Positions 18,346-27,808 of a stretch of DNA of 64,000 nt are shown one piece after another. The stretch spans positions 15,169-79,168 of the forward strand of contig CAWBQO010000004.1 in assembly GCA_963790965.1 (NCBI GenBank), in the 5' to 3' direction. The stretch's first letter is position 1. Each line of letters begins with the position of its first letter. Source of the DNA: CAWBQO01 sp963790965. GTDB taxonomy: Bacteria > Bacteroidota > Rhodothermia > Rhodothermales > DASSAV01. Position numbers and translations under genes: made by a program. The notes beneath the pieces are model-generated. The model was not told the DNA's origin. It searched no databases and saw only the letters and a list, made by a program, of their open reading frames with translations.

Positions 18346-20748
18346 CTACTGCGGACGGTACGTTGTAGACGGTGTGACGGCGAAGCGCACCCGGCCACCG
18401 AAAGGATCGCCATCAATTTGCCACGACCCGCCGCTTCGGCGCAGGTGTACTTCGCGCAGTTGCGCCTCGGGCGGCAGTGCCACAAGGCTGGTCGCCGCGT
18501 CCGGTGCGTCGCCATAGACGACAAGCGTGATCCGCGACCAGTCCATTGAGGCGGTTGACTGCGCCAGCGCCAGGTGCGGCACGACGGCACCGGCGCGAAC
18601 GAGGAGCACGACAGGGATTTCACCTGCGCTGATGGTGTGCCAGCCGCCCTCGTAAGAAGAACCTGTCTGATAGTCGATCCAGCCGCCCGGCGGCAGGTAG
18701 ACGGCCCGCTCGCCGGCTTCTTCGAAGAGTGGAGCCACGAGCAGGTCTTGCCCGAAGAGGTACTCGTCCTCGATCGGCCAGGAGCCGGGGTCGTCCGGGT
18801 ACTCCACAAAGAGGGCGCGGACCATGGGCAGGCCTTTTGATGCGCTCTGCCGCGCTTGTGCGTAGACATAGGGCATCAGTCGGTACTTCAGCTCGTCCGC
18901 CCGCCGGTAGTCGTTCAGGAACGAGCGGCTAAAGAGCCAGGGTTCTTTGGGCGGTGTCCCGTGGCTGCGCGTGTGCGAGGTCAGAAAACCGAAGGGTGCC
19001 CAGCGGCGATAAAGGCTCTCCGGCGTCTGCGCCGTAAAACCGCCGATGTCGTGGCTCCAGAAGGTGAATCCCGAAAGGCCGAGCGACAGCCCTCCGTGCA
19101 GCGTCGCCTCCATGCCGATGTCGGTGTTGGCCGCGTCGCCGCCCCAGTGGACGGGATAGCGCTGCGAACCTGCCCAGGCGCTGCGCGCCCACATAATTGA
19201 ATCGCCGGTCACGCGACGAGTCACTTCAGCCACTGCGCGGTTGTAGCGAAGCGGATAAAGGTTATGCTCGTACCAGCCCGTGCGCCCGGAGTGATAGAGG
19301 CCGGAAAGCGGTGCGGCCTCGCCGAAGTCCACCTTGATCGCTCCGACACCCATTTCGAGCAGCCCTGCAAGCTGGTTCTGATACCAGGAGACGGTCTCCG
19401 GGTTCGAGAAATCGAGCATGGCGTCTTCGTAGGGCAGGTTGCCGGAGGCGTCGCGCACGTACAATCCCTTCGTCACAATCTCAGGGAAGAGCCGGTTCTT
19501 TGGGACGAAGTAGGGCAGTTGCCACAGGCTGATGTGCAGGCCCATCTCCGCGAGGTCGTCGATCATTCCCTGCGGATTGTTGAAGCGGGAGGGGGCAAAC
19601 CGGTAGTCCGTCCGCCAGTCCGTTTCGAACCATCCCGTGTCGAGGTGGATAACGTCGGACGGAATGCGGTTACTGCGAAGGCTATCCGCTACGGCGCGCA
19701 CTTCGTCCTCAGAAAAGTAGGTGATACGACTCATCCAGAGGCCGAAGCTCCATAGCGGCGGCATGGAGGCCTTTCCCGTCAGATCGGTGTAGGCATCGAG
19801 CACTTCTTTCGGCCCGCCGAAGAAGAAGAACAGGTCCAGGTCGTCGTCTCCCACCAAGAGCGTGCTCCCGCCGAGATAGTCCACGCCGAAGTCGAACGTC
19901 ATAGGAACGCTCTCGTGGAGGAACATGCCGTAACCTCGGCTGCTGAGGAAGAAGGGAATAGGCTTGTACATGGCCATGTTCTCCGCTCCGTTTGCATCGT
20001 CGGCGAAGAGGATCACCTTCTGCCCGCGTTTGTCCAGACCGGTGAAGCTCTCCCCGGTGCCGAAGATTTTCTCGCCGGGGGAAAGGGAGAAAGTGGCCGC
20101 AAACTCCTGCTTATAGTCCGAGGCCCTCTTTACGTAGGAGAACGGCAGGACGGGCGTGAGGGTAGGGGCGTTGTCGGCCTGGTGGTTCGTCCCGGTCAGC
20201 ACCCGCCCGGCGGCGTCGCGGAAGACGACGTGCCACGGGTAAGTCGTCACGGTGACGGACCCATACGGCCCCGTATAGCGGTGTCCTTCCGGGACGCGCT
20301 TGTAGGTCCAAGCGTCGGGCGCGCTCGGCGCGCTCCCACCGACGAGCATCAGCGACGGCTCCTCCGGCCGCAACTGCGGCTTCGTATGCACCCGCAGCCG
20401 GACCGTCCGATCCGATACGAACTCAAGCTCAAACGGCTGCTCCGGCACCGCCGCATACTCGCCGCCGGGGAAAACGACTTCTTCGCGCGGCTGGAGTACG
20501 GCAAGCATGTTGTTGAACGCCGTGCGCGTCACATATTCGTGCCGCCGATACTGAATGGTGCCGGAGGCCGTCGCCGGATCGAAAGAGGCGAGGCTGTCGG
20601 CGAGAAAGTACCCGTTGCCGAAGTCGTGGAAGTCCTGGCTGACGTCCACGACCTGGTTCACCAGATTCGGCGCGTACGGCGTCTGCGCGAGCGCGGGCGC
20701 GCCAACGAGCACGGTGAGCAGCGCGGCAAGAGCAGCAGTGATTCGCAT
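18346..20748 (-). CDS. GH31 alpha-xylosidase-like (copy A)
   Basis: An 800-residue GH31 enzyme with a Sec signal peptide ending PALAQ. The catalytic nucleophile is Asp474 in IKVDFGEAAP. The KxDFGE form is that of YicI-type alpha-xylosidases, whereas alpha-glucosidases usually have DMNE. The acid/base Asp538 lies in HWGGDAANTD. Other family segments are LWSFGLWMSRITY, LDTGWFETDW and FTFWSHDIGGF. Alpha-xylosidases remove the non-reducing-end xylose from xyloglucan oligosaccharides (isoprimeverose units). It parallels the GH31 at 27809-30214 over its whole length. It sits in a tight operon, 24 bases after the GH51-like gene and 20 before the fucosidase. Confidence 0.88.
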   Translation of the reverse strand: MRITAALAALLTVLVGAPALAQTPYAPNLVNQVVDVSQDFHDFGNGYFLADSLASFDPATASGTIQYRRHEYVTRTAFNNMLAVLQPREEVVFPGGEYAAVPEQPFELEFVSDRTVRLRVHTKPQLRPEEPSLMLVGGSAPSAPDAWTYKRVPEGHRYTGPYGSVTVTTYPWHVVFRDAAGRVLTGTNHQADNAPTLTPVLPFSYVKRASDYKQEFAATFSLSPGEKIFGTGESFTGLDKRGQKVILFADDANGAENMAMYKPIPFFLSSRGYGMFLHESVPMTFDFGVDYLGGSTLLVGDDDLDLFFFFGGPKEVLDAYTDLTGKASMPPLWSFGLWMSRITYFSEDEVRAVADSLRSNRIPSDVIHLDTGWFETDWRTDYRFAPSRFNNPQGMIDDLAEMGLHISLWQLPYFVPKNRLFPEIVTKGLYVRDASGNLPYEDAMLDFSNPETVSWYQNQLAGLLEMGVGAIKVDFGEAAPLSGLYHSGRTGWYEHNLYPLRYNRAVAEVTRRVTGDSIMWARSAWAGSQRYPVHWGGDAANTDIGMEATLHGGLSLGLSGFTFWSHDIGGFTAQTPESLYRRWAPFGFLTSHTRSHGTPPKEPWLFSRSFLNDYRRADELKYRLMPYVYAQARQSASKGLPMVRALFVEYPDDPGSWPIEDEYLFGQDLLVAPLFEEAGERAVYLPPGGWIDYQTGSSYEGGWHTISAGEIPVVLLVRAGAVVPHLALAQSTASMDWSRITLVVYGDAPDAATSLVALPPEAQLREVHLRRSGGSWQIDGDPFGGRVRFAVTPSTTYRPQ

Positions 20749-20772
20749 GGTGGTCTGCGGGGTCGAAGCCTC

Positions 20773-22716
20773 CTATTGTACAACCGTGATCTTGCGGGTC
20801 ACGGACACGCCACCCGGCAGCCGGATTTCACACAAGTAAAGTCCGGCCGGGAGGTCTTCTACCGACAAGTTGAAGGTATGCGCGCCCGGCGCAACGAAGC
20901 CTGGATCTTTCTGCTGAACGACGCGCCCGGTGAGATCGAAAAGGCGGATGCGCACTGCGCCGGCTTCCGTCGCAGCAAGGTCGATCATTACCGCTCCGCG
21001 TGCAGGATTCGGATAGACCGCGACTCGCGCCTCGTCGGCCGTGGGCGAATCGTCTTCCCTGCTTACGACGCCGGCCTGAGCTTCCAGGACAACGTAGAAA
21101 CTGCCGAAACGCGGCGCGGCGAACACGATCTCGCCGTCTCCGCCGATGGTCCCGGTGAACGCCGGTACGCTCTCGTACGCTTCGGGTCCGCCGCCGTCCT
21201 GCGTCCCCGTCTGGCCGTTTGTGTAGATCTTGCGGCTGTTGGGGTCGTTCGTCTGGACTTCGTAGAGATAGTAGCGGTCGCCGACCTTTGCATTCCGCAC
21301 CTGCAGTTTCACCACCTGATCGAAAGCGGTCGGGTTCACGACGACGGTGCCGATCTCGCCGGAGTGAAACCGCGACGCAAATGCCTGAATGCCACTCGAC
21401 TCGCCGGAGGAGGCTACCATCACATCGCCGAAGAAGCGCGTGAAGTAGTAGTACGTGTAGAAGGACCCGTGGGGGGTGTCCGGACGGACGCCAGGCTCGT
21501 CCGAGTTGGCGAGCAGGCCGTGGTCACTGCCGCCGGCCCAGCCGTTCTCGAGGTCCCACGCGGTCGCGAGCGCAAACTCGTTCTTGATGAGTTTCCCGAA
21601 GGCAAGGGCGAACAGAACGGAATTGAGCTGCCCGACGGCGTAAGTGCAGTTGACGTTGGCCGTACACCTGTAGTCGGACTGCATGTTGAACTCCGTCATC
21701 GCCAGCGGAATCGGCTCCTTGCCGGTCACGGACCGCCACTGATTGCGCACATAGGGGGCAATCTGATCGACCCAGTTTGCGGCAGCGATAATGGGACCGG
21801 GAGAAACCTGCGGCGGCTGGAAGGGGCCGAAGTAGGCATGGACACTGAGGAAGTCGGCGCAGTCCGCTATGTGCGGAAACATGCGCTGGTTCCACTGATT
21901 GTAGTTGTTATTGTAACCCACCGGCATCTCGACGGTCACCGCTCCCACTTTGATGGACGGATCGACCGCGCGCATGGCGTTCGCAAAAACGCAGAAGTCG
22001 CGCCCGTACTCGTCGCCTGTTATGGTGCCCTTGCCGGGCACGTTGTAGCCGGACTGCCACGGGCCGTAGTTCTCGTTGCCGACTTCCCAGTACTTGATAT
22101 TGCGGCCGCGGGTTATGTTGGCGTCGCGCACCCACGCGGCGGCGTAATCGGCGGCGCGCTGCACCGGATCGGCGCTCGTGCCATAGCGCGCGTACGAATA
22201 GTTGACGGAAATAATGCCCTCCGCGCCAACAGAATCGAGCAGCGTGTAATAGTCGGCGGGCGTCATCTTCCAGTATTCATAATTGGCCTGCGCGCTCTTG
22301 GCGGGAACGGTGTCTCCGCTGTTCATGATGCCGATGTCCTTTGGCAGGTCGGATTTCATACTTGCATCCCAGAAGTATTCGTTGCTGAGATTGCCTCCCG
22401 GAAAACGGAGCACCGACAGGTTCGCGTTGCGGTAGTGGCGCACGCGCTCCTTGACGCCGTGGCTGGCCTGCTGCCATGAAACGGCATTGTTGCCGAAGAT
22501 AGAAGGCGGCACGATAGCGACCGTGTCGGCGGCATATACCGTGATGATCACCGTTGCGGGGAGCGTAGGAACGGCGTGCGGTTCGGTCGAGGGCACGCCG
22601 TCGAAGGTCTTTGCCTCCCACGGAGATCCAAAGTAGTATTCTTGCGCCTGGACCTGCCGCGCTCCCGCGATCAGAACGAAAAGCAGGAGGGCGGTGCGGT
22701 AAGCGTACTTCATCAT
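20773..22716 (-). CDS. Clan GH-A arabinofuranosidase-like (GH51-like), T9SS-exported
   Basis: A 647-residue secreted protein with a signal peptide ending QVQAQ and a T9SS sorting domain at the C-terminus (about 565-647; VYPNPARGA...GLYLCEIRLPGG). The middle is a (beta/alpha)8 clan GH-A catalytic domain: LRFPGGNLSNEYFW resembles the PGGN signature of GH51, the acid/base is Glu215 in YWEVGNENYGPW and the nucleophile Glu342 in LAMTEFNMQ. A beta-sandwich follows (about 450-540), as in GH51. The likely activity is alpha-L-arabinofuranosidase or a related exo- or endo-action. GH39, GH44 (xyloglucanase) and GH79 are alternatives I cannot exclude without a profile search. Being surface-tagged, it may act on the polymer first. 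It follows the GH2 gene by 41 bases. Confidence 0.68.
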   Translation of the reverse strand: MMKYAYRTALLLFVLIAGARQVQAQEYYFGSPWEAKTFDGVPSTEPHAVPTLPATVIITVYAADTVAIVPPSIFGNNAVSWQQASHGVKERVRHYRNANLSVLRFPGGNLSNEYFWDASMKSDLPKDIGIMNSGDTVPAKSAQANYEYWKMTPADYYTLLDSVGAEGIISVNYSYARYGTSADPVQRAADYAAAWVRDANITRGRNIKYWEVGNENYGPWQSGYNVPGKGTITGDEYGRDFCVFANAMRAVDPSIKVGAVTVEMPVGYNNNYNQWNQRMFPHIADCADFLSVHAYFGPFQPPQVSPGPIIAAANWVDQIAPYVRNQWRSVTGKEPIPLAMTEFNMQSDYRCTANVNCTYAVGQLNSVLFALAFGKLIKNEFALATAWDLENGWAGGSDHGLLANSDEPGVRPDTPHGSFYTYYYFTRFFGDVMVASSGESSGIQAFASRFHSGEIGTVVVNPTAFDQVVKLQVRNAKVGDRYYLYEVQTNDPNSRKIYTNGQTGTQDGGGPEAYESVPAFTGTIGGDGEIVFAAPRFGSFYVVLEAQAGVVSREDDSPTADEARVAVYPNPARGAVMIDLAATEAGAVRIRLFDLTGRVVQQKDPGFVAPGAHTFNLSVEDLPAGLYLCEIRLPGGVSVTRKITVVQ

Positions 22717-22757
22717 TAACGCGGCTTTGCTGATAGATTACGTTGAACGGTGGCGTC

Positions 22758-25643
22758 TCAGTATTCGGTGTATCCCTGTCGCGGGCGATCCGGATCGTCT
22801 TCGTTGAGCTGCCGGCCGGTGCCGTATAGAAGGTCCAGCAGCGCGGCGGGCGTGATCGAGGTCGCGGGCGCGAAGTCGCTGGAGGCGGCGTAGCGGAGCA
22901 GGGCGGCGTAGAGGGCGCGCGCCTCCGGGGACTGCTGCAGCGACGGCAGATCGGTCGAGGCGACGAGAAGCCGCCCCTCACCGACACGAAACTCAAAGAT
23001 GAGACCGAGTTTGTGGTTACGGTTGACGTTGTCGATCGTCTGCACGAGCGGCCGATAGGCTGCGTCCGTAGCATCAAGAATGACCGGGCGGCTCGCCTTC
23101 ACAATGGACCACCACTGCCAGTCGGAGTGAAACTCCGTCGGAAACGTTTTGAAGATCGGATGCGCGGGGTCCATGAGGAGGCCCATCGTTCCGGGGGAAA
23201 CGTCCGGAGCGCCGTCGCCATACTGAAACGCGAGCTGCCGAAACATACCGTAGTTCCAGAACTCAGGAATGAACTGGCCGCCGACGGCATTGCTGTCCAC
23301 GCTGCCCGGCTCCGGCAACAGCAGCATGCGCGCGCCGCCTTCGAGCGACTGCATAGCCTCTCTGTCCAGATGCCGCACCACCTTCACCCCGGGCGGAATC
23401 GCAGTGGAAGGTTCGGCCGGGTAGACCCAGACGGGATATTCCGTCTGCACCTCGGTTCCTTCCAGGGTGAGACGCATCGTCAGTCGTTCGGCTCCGCGAC
23501 CGCTGGAAAGGTCGGCACTAATGGATCCGAGCGTTTGAAGAGCGCCCTGCGCGACCATCTTTCCGTCGACTACGCCGGATGCAACGGGGCCGTCGCCGGA
23601 GAGCAGTTCCCAGCGAACACCGGCGTCTGGGAGCGCAGCCGGTCCGTAGTTGGCGATCTGAATGTCCGCCTGAAACAGCTCGTCGCGCGTCCATGTGTAG
23701 CGATCCATGAGCAGCAGCAGGACGACGGGGCCGTTGAACTGCCGGAAGTCCTCCGGCTCGATCAGCCCTTTGCTGTCCATAAAAGCATCCAAAATGCCGA
23801 CGAGCGCCGTGCCCTGGCCGGGATAATCCTGCAGATCGAGCAGCTGAAAGCCGCCAAAGCCAGGGGTGCGAAGTGCGCCTTCGATCTCTGCGCGGTAGGA
23901 GAGAACCGCCAGCGCTCCGGAGGCGCGGAAGAAGCGGTCCGCCTCGTCGAGCATTCCTTTCCTTGCAAGCGCGCTCCGGAACGTCGCGAAGTTCCACGGC
24001 TGGAGCACGCCGGTGTACTTCGTCATCTCGCCGAAATTCGGGTAAATACTGTACTCGCCGATCTCGTGCCCGACGACCGGCACGGGCGAGCGGCGGATGG
24101 CATCGGCGTAGTTCCACCGCGTAGATGGATAGCGGGTGTTCAGGATGCCGCCCTCCTCAGAGTCGAGATGAGAGATCGAGGCGCGCACGTCCGTGGAGAA
24201 ATCCGGCTGCTCGCTGCCGGTGCGGAACGTCACCCAGAAGTCGTCGCCCTCCGCATAAGAGGCGTCCCAGAGGCGATTGTTTGATCCTTGGGCGTAGAGC
24301 GGCCTCGGGTCGTGTGCGCGAAACCGGTCGACCGTTCCTTTGAGCAGCGCGCGCTCCTGGCTGATCTCGTTGCCGAGCGCGAACATGACGAAGGAGGCAT
24401 GATTGCCGTAGCTGTCGAGTATCTGCGTCCCCTCGTCCATCATGAACTGCATCTGGTCAGGGTCATCGGCCTTGAAGCCGTACCAGATGGGCAGCTCGGG
24501 CTGCAGGTAGATGCCGGCTACGTCGGCGGCGAGGAAGGCCGCCTCCGGCGGCGTCCACGAGTGGAAGCGATAGTGATTGATGCCGTAGGACCGAGCGATG
24601 CGGAAGACGCGGCCCCAGGAGGCGGTGTCCATGGGCGGGTAGCCGGTCAGCGGGAAAACGGCCGCGTCATGCTTGCCGCGCAGGAAAGTGGTCTCTCCGT
24701 TGATGGTGAACTGCGTCCCGCTCGTGGCGAAGCGGCGCAGGCCGAAAGTCGTCTCCTGCTGGTCCAGCAACTCGTTTCCGTCGAGCAAGGCCACGCTGAG
24801 CCTGAATAGCGCCGGGTCGAACTCGCTCCACAACGGGGCGTCCTGTCCGAGGTCGTACAAGACGGAGAAAGGCGCGTCCGCCGCGCCGGGGGTGACGCCC
24901 ACCGAAAGCTCCCCCGCATGGTACGCCTTGTCGGTGTTCCACGATGAAGCCGAGATCTTCAAGCGAAGGGGCCGCGCGCGCTGCTCGCCGCCGGCGATCT
25001 GCACCTCTATCCGTGCCGAACGGGCTGCAAGATCCGGAAAGACGCGCACCCGCTCCAATCTTGTCGGGGAAGAGGCGATAAGCTGCATCTTTCCGATAAT
25101 GCCGTTCCAGTTCGTCTGCGTGTTCTCCGAGTAGGCGTGAGAGCCTTCGACAGGTACGAGCGCGGGATCGTTGTCCACCACCACCGTGATCGTGTGCGTG
25201 CCCGGACGCGCGAGGCCGGTAAGGTCGTAGAGTTGGGGCGTGAAGAGGTTCTGCCGCGATCCGATCTCCTTTCCATCGAGCCAAAGGCGGGTGACCTTCG
25301 TCCGCTCGAGGAGGAGTTCGACGTGCTTTCCCGCCCACCGTTCAGGTACCGTGATGGTGCGGCGATACCATGCCGGGCCGGTGTACTCGTAGAGCCGGTT
25401 CAAGCGCTGATCCGTCGTGTCCCGGTTGGCGAAGCCCTTCCCGTTCTCGTCGAGGGTGCCCGGCAGATGAACGGTGTCCGTAAACACCTCTCCGGCGCGA
25501 CTCTGCGTACGGAGCGTCGAGGTGGTGTCCAGCAGCAGCTGCCACGTGCCCGCAAGAGAGAGCGTGTCGCTGGCCGGCGGAGGCGGCGCGGCAAAGGTGG
25601 GCAGCAGCGAGGCGCAGAGAAGGGGGACCAGCAGGATGTTCAT
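22758..25643 (-). CDS. GH2 beta-galactosidase-like
   Basis: A 961-residue GH2 enzyme. The start is the ATG at 25643, giving a signal peptide (MNILLVPLLCASLL...); an earlier in-frame ATG would add 15 residues unlike a signal. The N-terminal jelly roll (about 25-190, LAGTWQLLLD...PAWYRRTITVP) is followed by an Ig-like domain and the (beta/alpha)8 barrel, with acid/base Glu426 in FALGNEISQE and nucleophile Glu527 in VVGHEIGEY. A long C-terminal part of about 350 residues follows. GH2 covers beta-galactosidase, beta-mannosidase and beta-glucuronidase; among the xyloglucan-type neighbours beta-galactosidase is the most economical guess, but beta-mannosidase would also make sense in this locus. Probably periplasmic. 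Confidence 0.85.
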   Translation of the reverse strand: MNILLVPLLCASLLPTFAAPPPPASDTLSLAGTWQLLLDTTSTLRTQSRAGEVFTDTVHLPGTLDENGKGFANRDTTDQRLNRLYEYTGPAWYRRTITVPERWAGKHVELLLERTKVTRLWLDGKEIGSRQNLFTPQLYDLTGLARPGTHTITVVVDNDPALVPVEGSHAYSENTQTNWNGIIGKMQLIASSPTRLERVRVFPDLAARSARIEVQIAGGEQRARPLRLKISASSWNTDKAYHAGELSVGVTPGAADAPFSVLYDLGQDAPLWSEFDPALFRLSVALLDGNELLDQQETTFGLRRFATSGTQFTINGETTFLRGKHDAAVFPLTGYPPMDTASWGRVFRIARSYGINHYRFHSWTPPEAAFLAADVAGIYLQPELPIWYGFKADDPDQMQFMMDEGTQILDSYGNHASFVMFALGNEISQERALLKGTVDRFRAHDPRPLYAQGSNNRLWDASYAEGDDFWVTFRTGSEQPDFSTDVRASISHLDSEEGGILNTRYPSTRWNYADAIRRSPVPVVGHEIGEYSIYPNFGEMTKYTGVLQPWNFATFRSALARKGMLDEADRFFRASGALAVLSYRAEIEGALRTPGFGGFQLLDLQDYPGQGTALVGILDAFMDSKGLIEPEDFRQFNGPVVLLLLMDRYTWTRDELFQADIQIANYGPAALPDAGVRWELLSGDGPVASGVVDGKMVAQGALQTLGSISADLSSGRGAERLTMRLTLEGTEVQTEYPVWVYPAEPSTAIPPGVKVVRHLDREAMQSLEGGARMLLLPEPGSVDSNAVGGQFIPEFWNYGMFRQLAFQYGDGAPDVSPGTMGLLMDPAHPIFKTFPTEFHSDWQWWSIVKASRPVILDATDAAYRPLVQTIDNVNRNHKLGLIFEFRVGEGRLLVASTDLPSLQQSPEARALYAALLRYAASSDFAPATSITPAALLDLLYGTGRQLNEDDPDRPRQGYTEY

Positions 25644-25788
25644 GACCACACGACCGTAGTAACTGCTCCGATGCCCACTCTCCTGCAACTCATAATTATC
25701 AGCCCGCTTTTCTCGTGTTCGGCACCGGAGCGGGCGGAAGGGCCGACCCCTTCGCGCCCGCTGCCGTAGCCGCTATTCCTATGCGCTC

Positions 25789-27666
25789 TTAATACGTCAG
25801 GCCAAAGCCGAACGGGAAGAGCGGGTCGTAGGGCGAGTCGCCCACGTTGATCGGAAGCTGCGCCATGGATCGGGGCCACGTATAGGAGAGCTTGCCCGTG
25901 GGGGCGTAGCTTCCGAGCAGCACGTCCGCAACGCCCTGACCTTCGGTGCCGGGCAGCCACGCCGCTACAAAGGCGTCGGCCTCGCCGAGCACGTCGTTGA
26001 CGATCAGCGGACGACCCGAGAGCAGCACAACGACCACCGGCATCCCGGCTGCCTTCATGTTGCGAACGGCCGTCATGTCCTCGTCGGAGAGCGTCAAGTC
26101 CAGCCGGTCGCCCTCCATTTCGGCGTAAGGCTCTTCGCCGATCACGACGACGCCCACGTCCGCGCCCGCCGCGCCGGTGCCGTCCAGCGAATACGTCACC
26201 TCGGTGCCGCTACCGACCTCCTGCCGAATGCCTTCCAGAATGGTCGTTCCGCCGGTTGTCACCGCGCCCATTTCGCCCTGCCAGGAGATGGTCCAGCCGC
26301 CCGTTTGCATGCCGATATTATCGGCACCGCGCCCGGCGACGTGTATGCGCGCCGCATCCTTCTTAATGGGAAGGGCATCGTTCTCATTCTTCAGCAGCAC
26401 GAGCGATTCGCGAACCGCCTGCCGGGCTGCCTGCCGGTGCTCGTCCGTCCCGAACTGCGACCAGAGGCTCCGGTCAGCCATTAGCGAGGCTCCTTCGTCC
26501 ATCAGGCCCATGGCAAACTTGACGCGAAGAATGCGCCGCACGGCGTCGTCGATCCGCTCCATCGGCACGCGGCCTTCTTCCACAAGCTCGGTCAGGACGC
26601 GAATGAACTCGGGATAGCGGTCCGGCACCATCACCATGTCCATTCCGGCGTTGATCGAAGTCTCAACGGAGCGCTTGTAGTCGTCTGGGAAGATCTGATC
26701 GAGCGCGCGGTAGTCGGAGATCAGGAAGCCTTCGAAGCCAAGCTCGCCCTTGAGCACGTCCGTGAGCAGATACTTGTTGCCGGACATCTTGACGCCGTTC
26801 CACGACGAGTACGACGGCATGATCGTGGCCACGCCCGCATCTACGGCCGCGTAGTAGGGGAAGAGGTGGACGCTACGGACCGTAGCGGTGTCCATCCGCA
26901 TATCGCCCTGATCGAGGCCGGCACCTTCGAGGCCGATGCCGGAGCCGGGCACCGTCCCGCCGTCGCCGAGGAAGTGCTTGGCGGTGGCTGCTACGGCAAG
27001 GGGACCGGAGAGGTCCTGCGTCTGCAGGCCGCGAATGGCGGCTACGCCGAGTTCACTGACGAGATTCGGGTCTTCGGAGAAGCCCTCGTAGGTGCGTCCC
27101 CAGCGCTCGTCCTGCGGCACGGTCACGGCCGGGGCGAACGTCCAGTGGGCACCGGTGGCGCGCATCTCAATGGCCGTGATGCGGGCGAGCTTCTCGACAA
27201 GCTCGGGGTTGCGCGTCGCGCCGAGACCGATGTTGTGCGGCATCACGACGGCTCCAAGCACGTTGTTATGCCCGTGAACGGCGTCGACGCCAAAGATGAG
27301 CGGAATGCCCAGCCGGGTGCTTAGCGCCTGCTGCTGGTAGGCGTCGTACATATCCGTCCAGGCTTCGAGGCTGTTGCCGGCCTTCGGATCGGAATTGCCA
27401 CCGGCAAGCACGGAGCCGAGGTTGTACTTGGCAATATCCGCCGGATCGGCGATGTACTCCTGATCAGGCTGTGTCATCTGCCCGATCTTCTCGGCCAGCG
27501 TCATCTGCGAAAGGAGGGCCTCGACGGCCTCGTCGTTGGCGTGGTAATCGAGCGCCGCCGCCGGCTCGGTCGTATCGGTGCTCTTGCACGAGACCGAAAG
27601 CAAGGTCGCGCCGGCAAGGATGACCACCGGGAGGAGCCGGTTGAGAATGGAATTAGGAGAGCGCAT
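25789..27666 (-). CDS. GH3 beta-glucosidase, ExoP-like lipoprotein
   Basis: A 625-residue GH3 enzyme with a lipoprotein signal (lipobox SVSC, Cys27). It resembles the exo-1,3/1,4-beta-glucanase (plant/marine ExoP) branch: MTLAEKIGQMTQPDQEYI, GVDAVHGHNN, ERWGRTYEGFSEDP, AKHFLGDGGT, nucleophile Asp318 in FLISDYRALDQI, and a C-terminal domain ending DPLFPFGFGLTY without the fibronectin-like extension. It therefore releases glucose from the non-reducing end of beta-glucans or debranched oligosaccharides. It lies second in the minus-strand run, 142 bases after the GH31 copy B and 145 before GH2. This layout differs from the other two GH3 proteins of the window, indicating separate roles. Confidence 0.9.
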   Translation of the reverse strand: MRSPNSILNRLLPVVILAGATLLSVSCKSTDTTEPAAALDYHANDEAVEALLSQMTLAEKIGQMTQPDQEYIADPADIAKYNLGSVLAGGNSDPKAGNSLEAWTDMYDAYQQQALSTRLGIPLIFGVDAVHGHNNVLGAVVMPHNIGLGATRNPELVEKLARITAIEMRATGAHWTFAPAVTVPQDERWGRTYEGFSEDPNLVSELGVAAIRGLQTQDLSGPLAVAATAKHFLGDGGTVPGSGIGLEGAGLDQGDMRMDTATVRSVHLFPYYAAVDAGVATIMPSYSSWNGVKMSGNKYLLTDVLKGELGFEGFLISDYRALDQIFPDDYKRSVETSINAGMDMVMVPDRYPEFIRVLTELVEEGRVPMERIDDAVRRILRVKFAMGLMDEGASLMADRSLWSQFGTDEHRQAARQAVRESLVLLKNENDALPIKKDAARIHVAGRGADNIGMQTGGWTISWQGEMGAVTTGGTTILEGIRQEVGSGTEVTYSLDGTGAAGADVGVVVIGEEPYAEMEGDRLDLTLSDEDMTAVRNMKAAGMPVVVVLLSGRPLIVNDVLGEADAFVAAWLPGTEGQGVADVLLGSYAPTGKLSYTWPRSMAQLPINVGDSPYDPLFPFGFGLTY

Positions 27667-27776
27667 CTTAAAGGTTCGGATCGTTGGTTGAAGAGGCAGC
27701 CGGCCCGGCGTACTGGTTATCTCGCCGGACCGTTGTAAGATCGACTGAAGCTACTGAAAATAGTTCAACCGAATCT

Positions 27777-27792
27777 GCCGGGGAAACCCGGC
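27777..27792 (-). other. GC hairpin between GH31 and GH3 genes
   Basis: A perfect 6-bp stem (GCCGGG / CCCGGC) with a 4-base loop lies 17 bases after the GH31 copy B stop on the minus strand. On the plus strand the loop is a GNRA-type GAAA. No run of T follows on the minus strand, so a classical intrinsic terminator is not supported; it may limit read-through or protect the 3' end of an mRNA. Confidence 0.35.
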
Positions 27793-27808
27793 TGCCTTGG
27801 CCGTCCGC

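Noticed and set aside
19915..22479. 854-codon open frame on the plus strand
   Set aside because: It is antisense to the GH31 and GH51-like genes, both of which have clear catalytic motifs; the frame is a by-product of high G+C at third positions.
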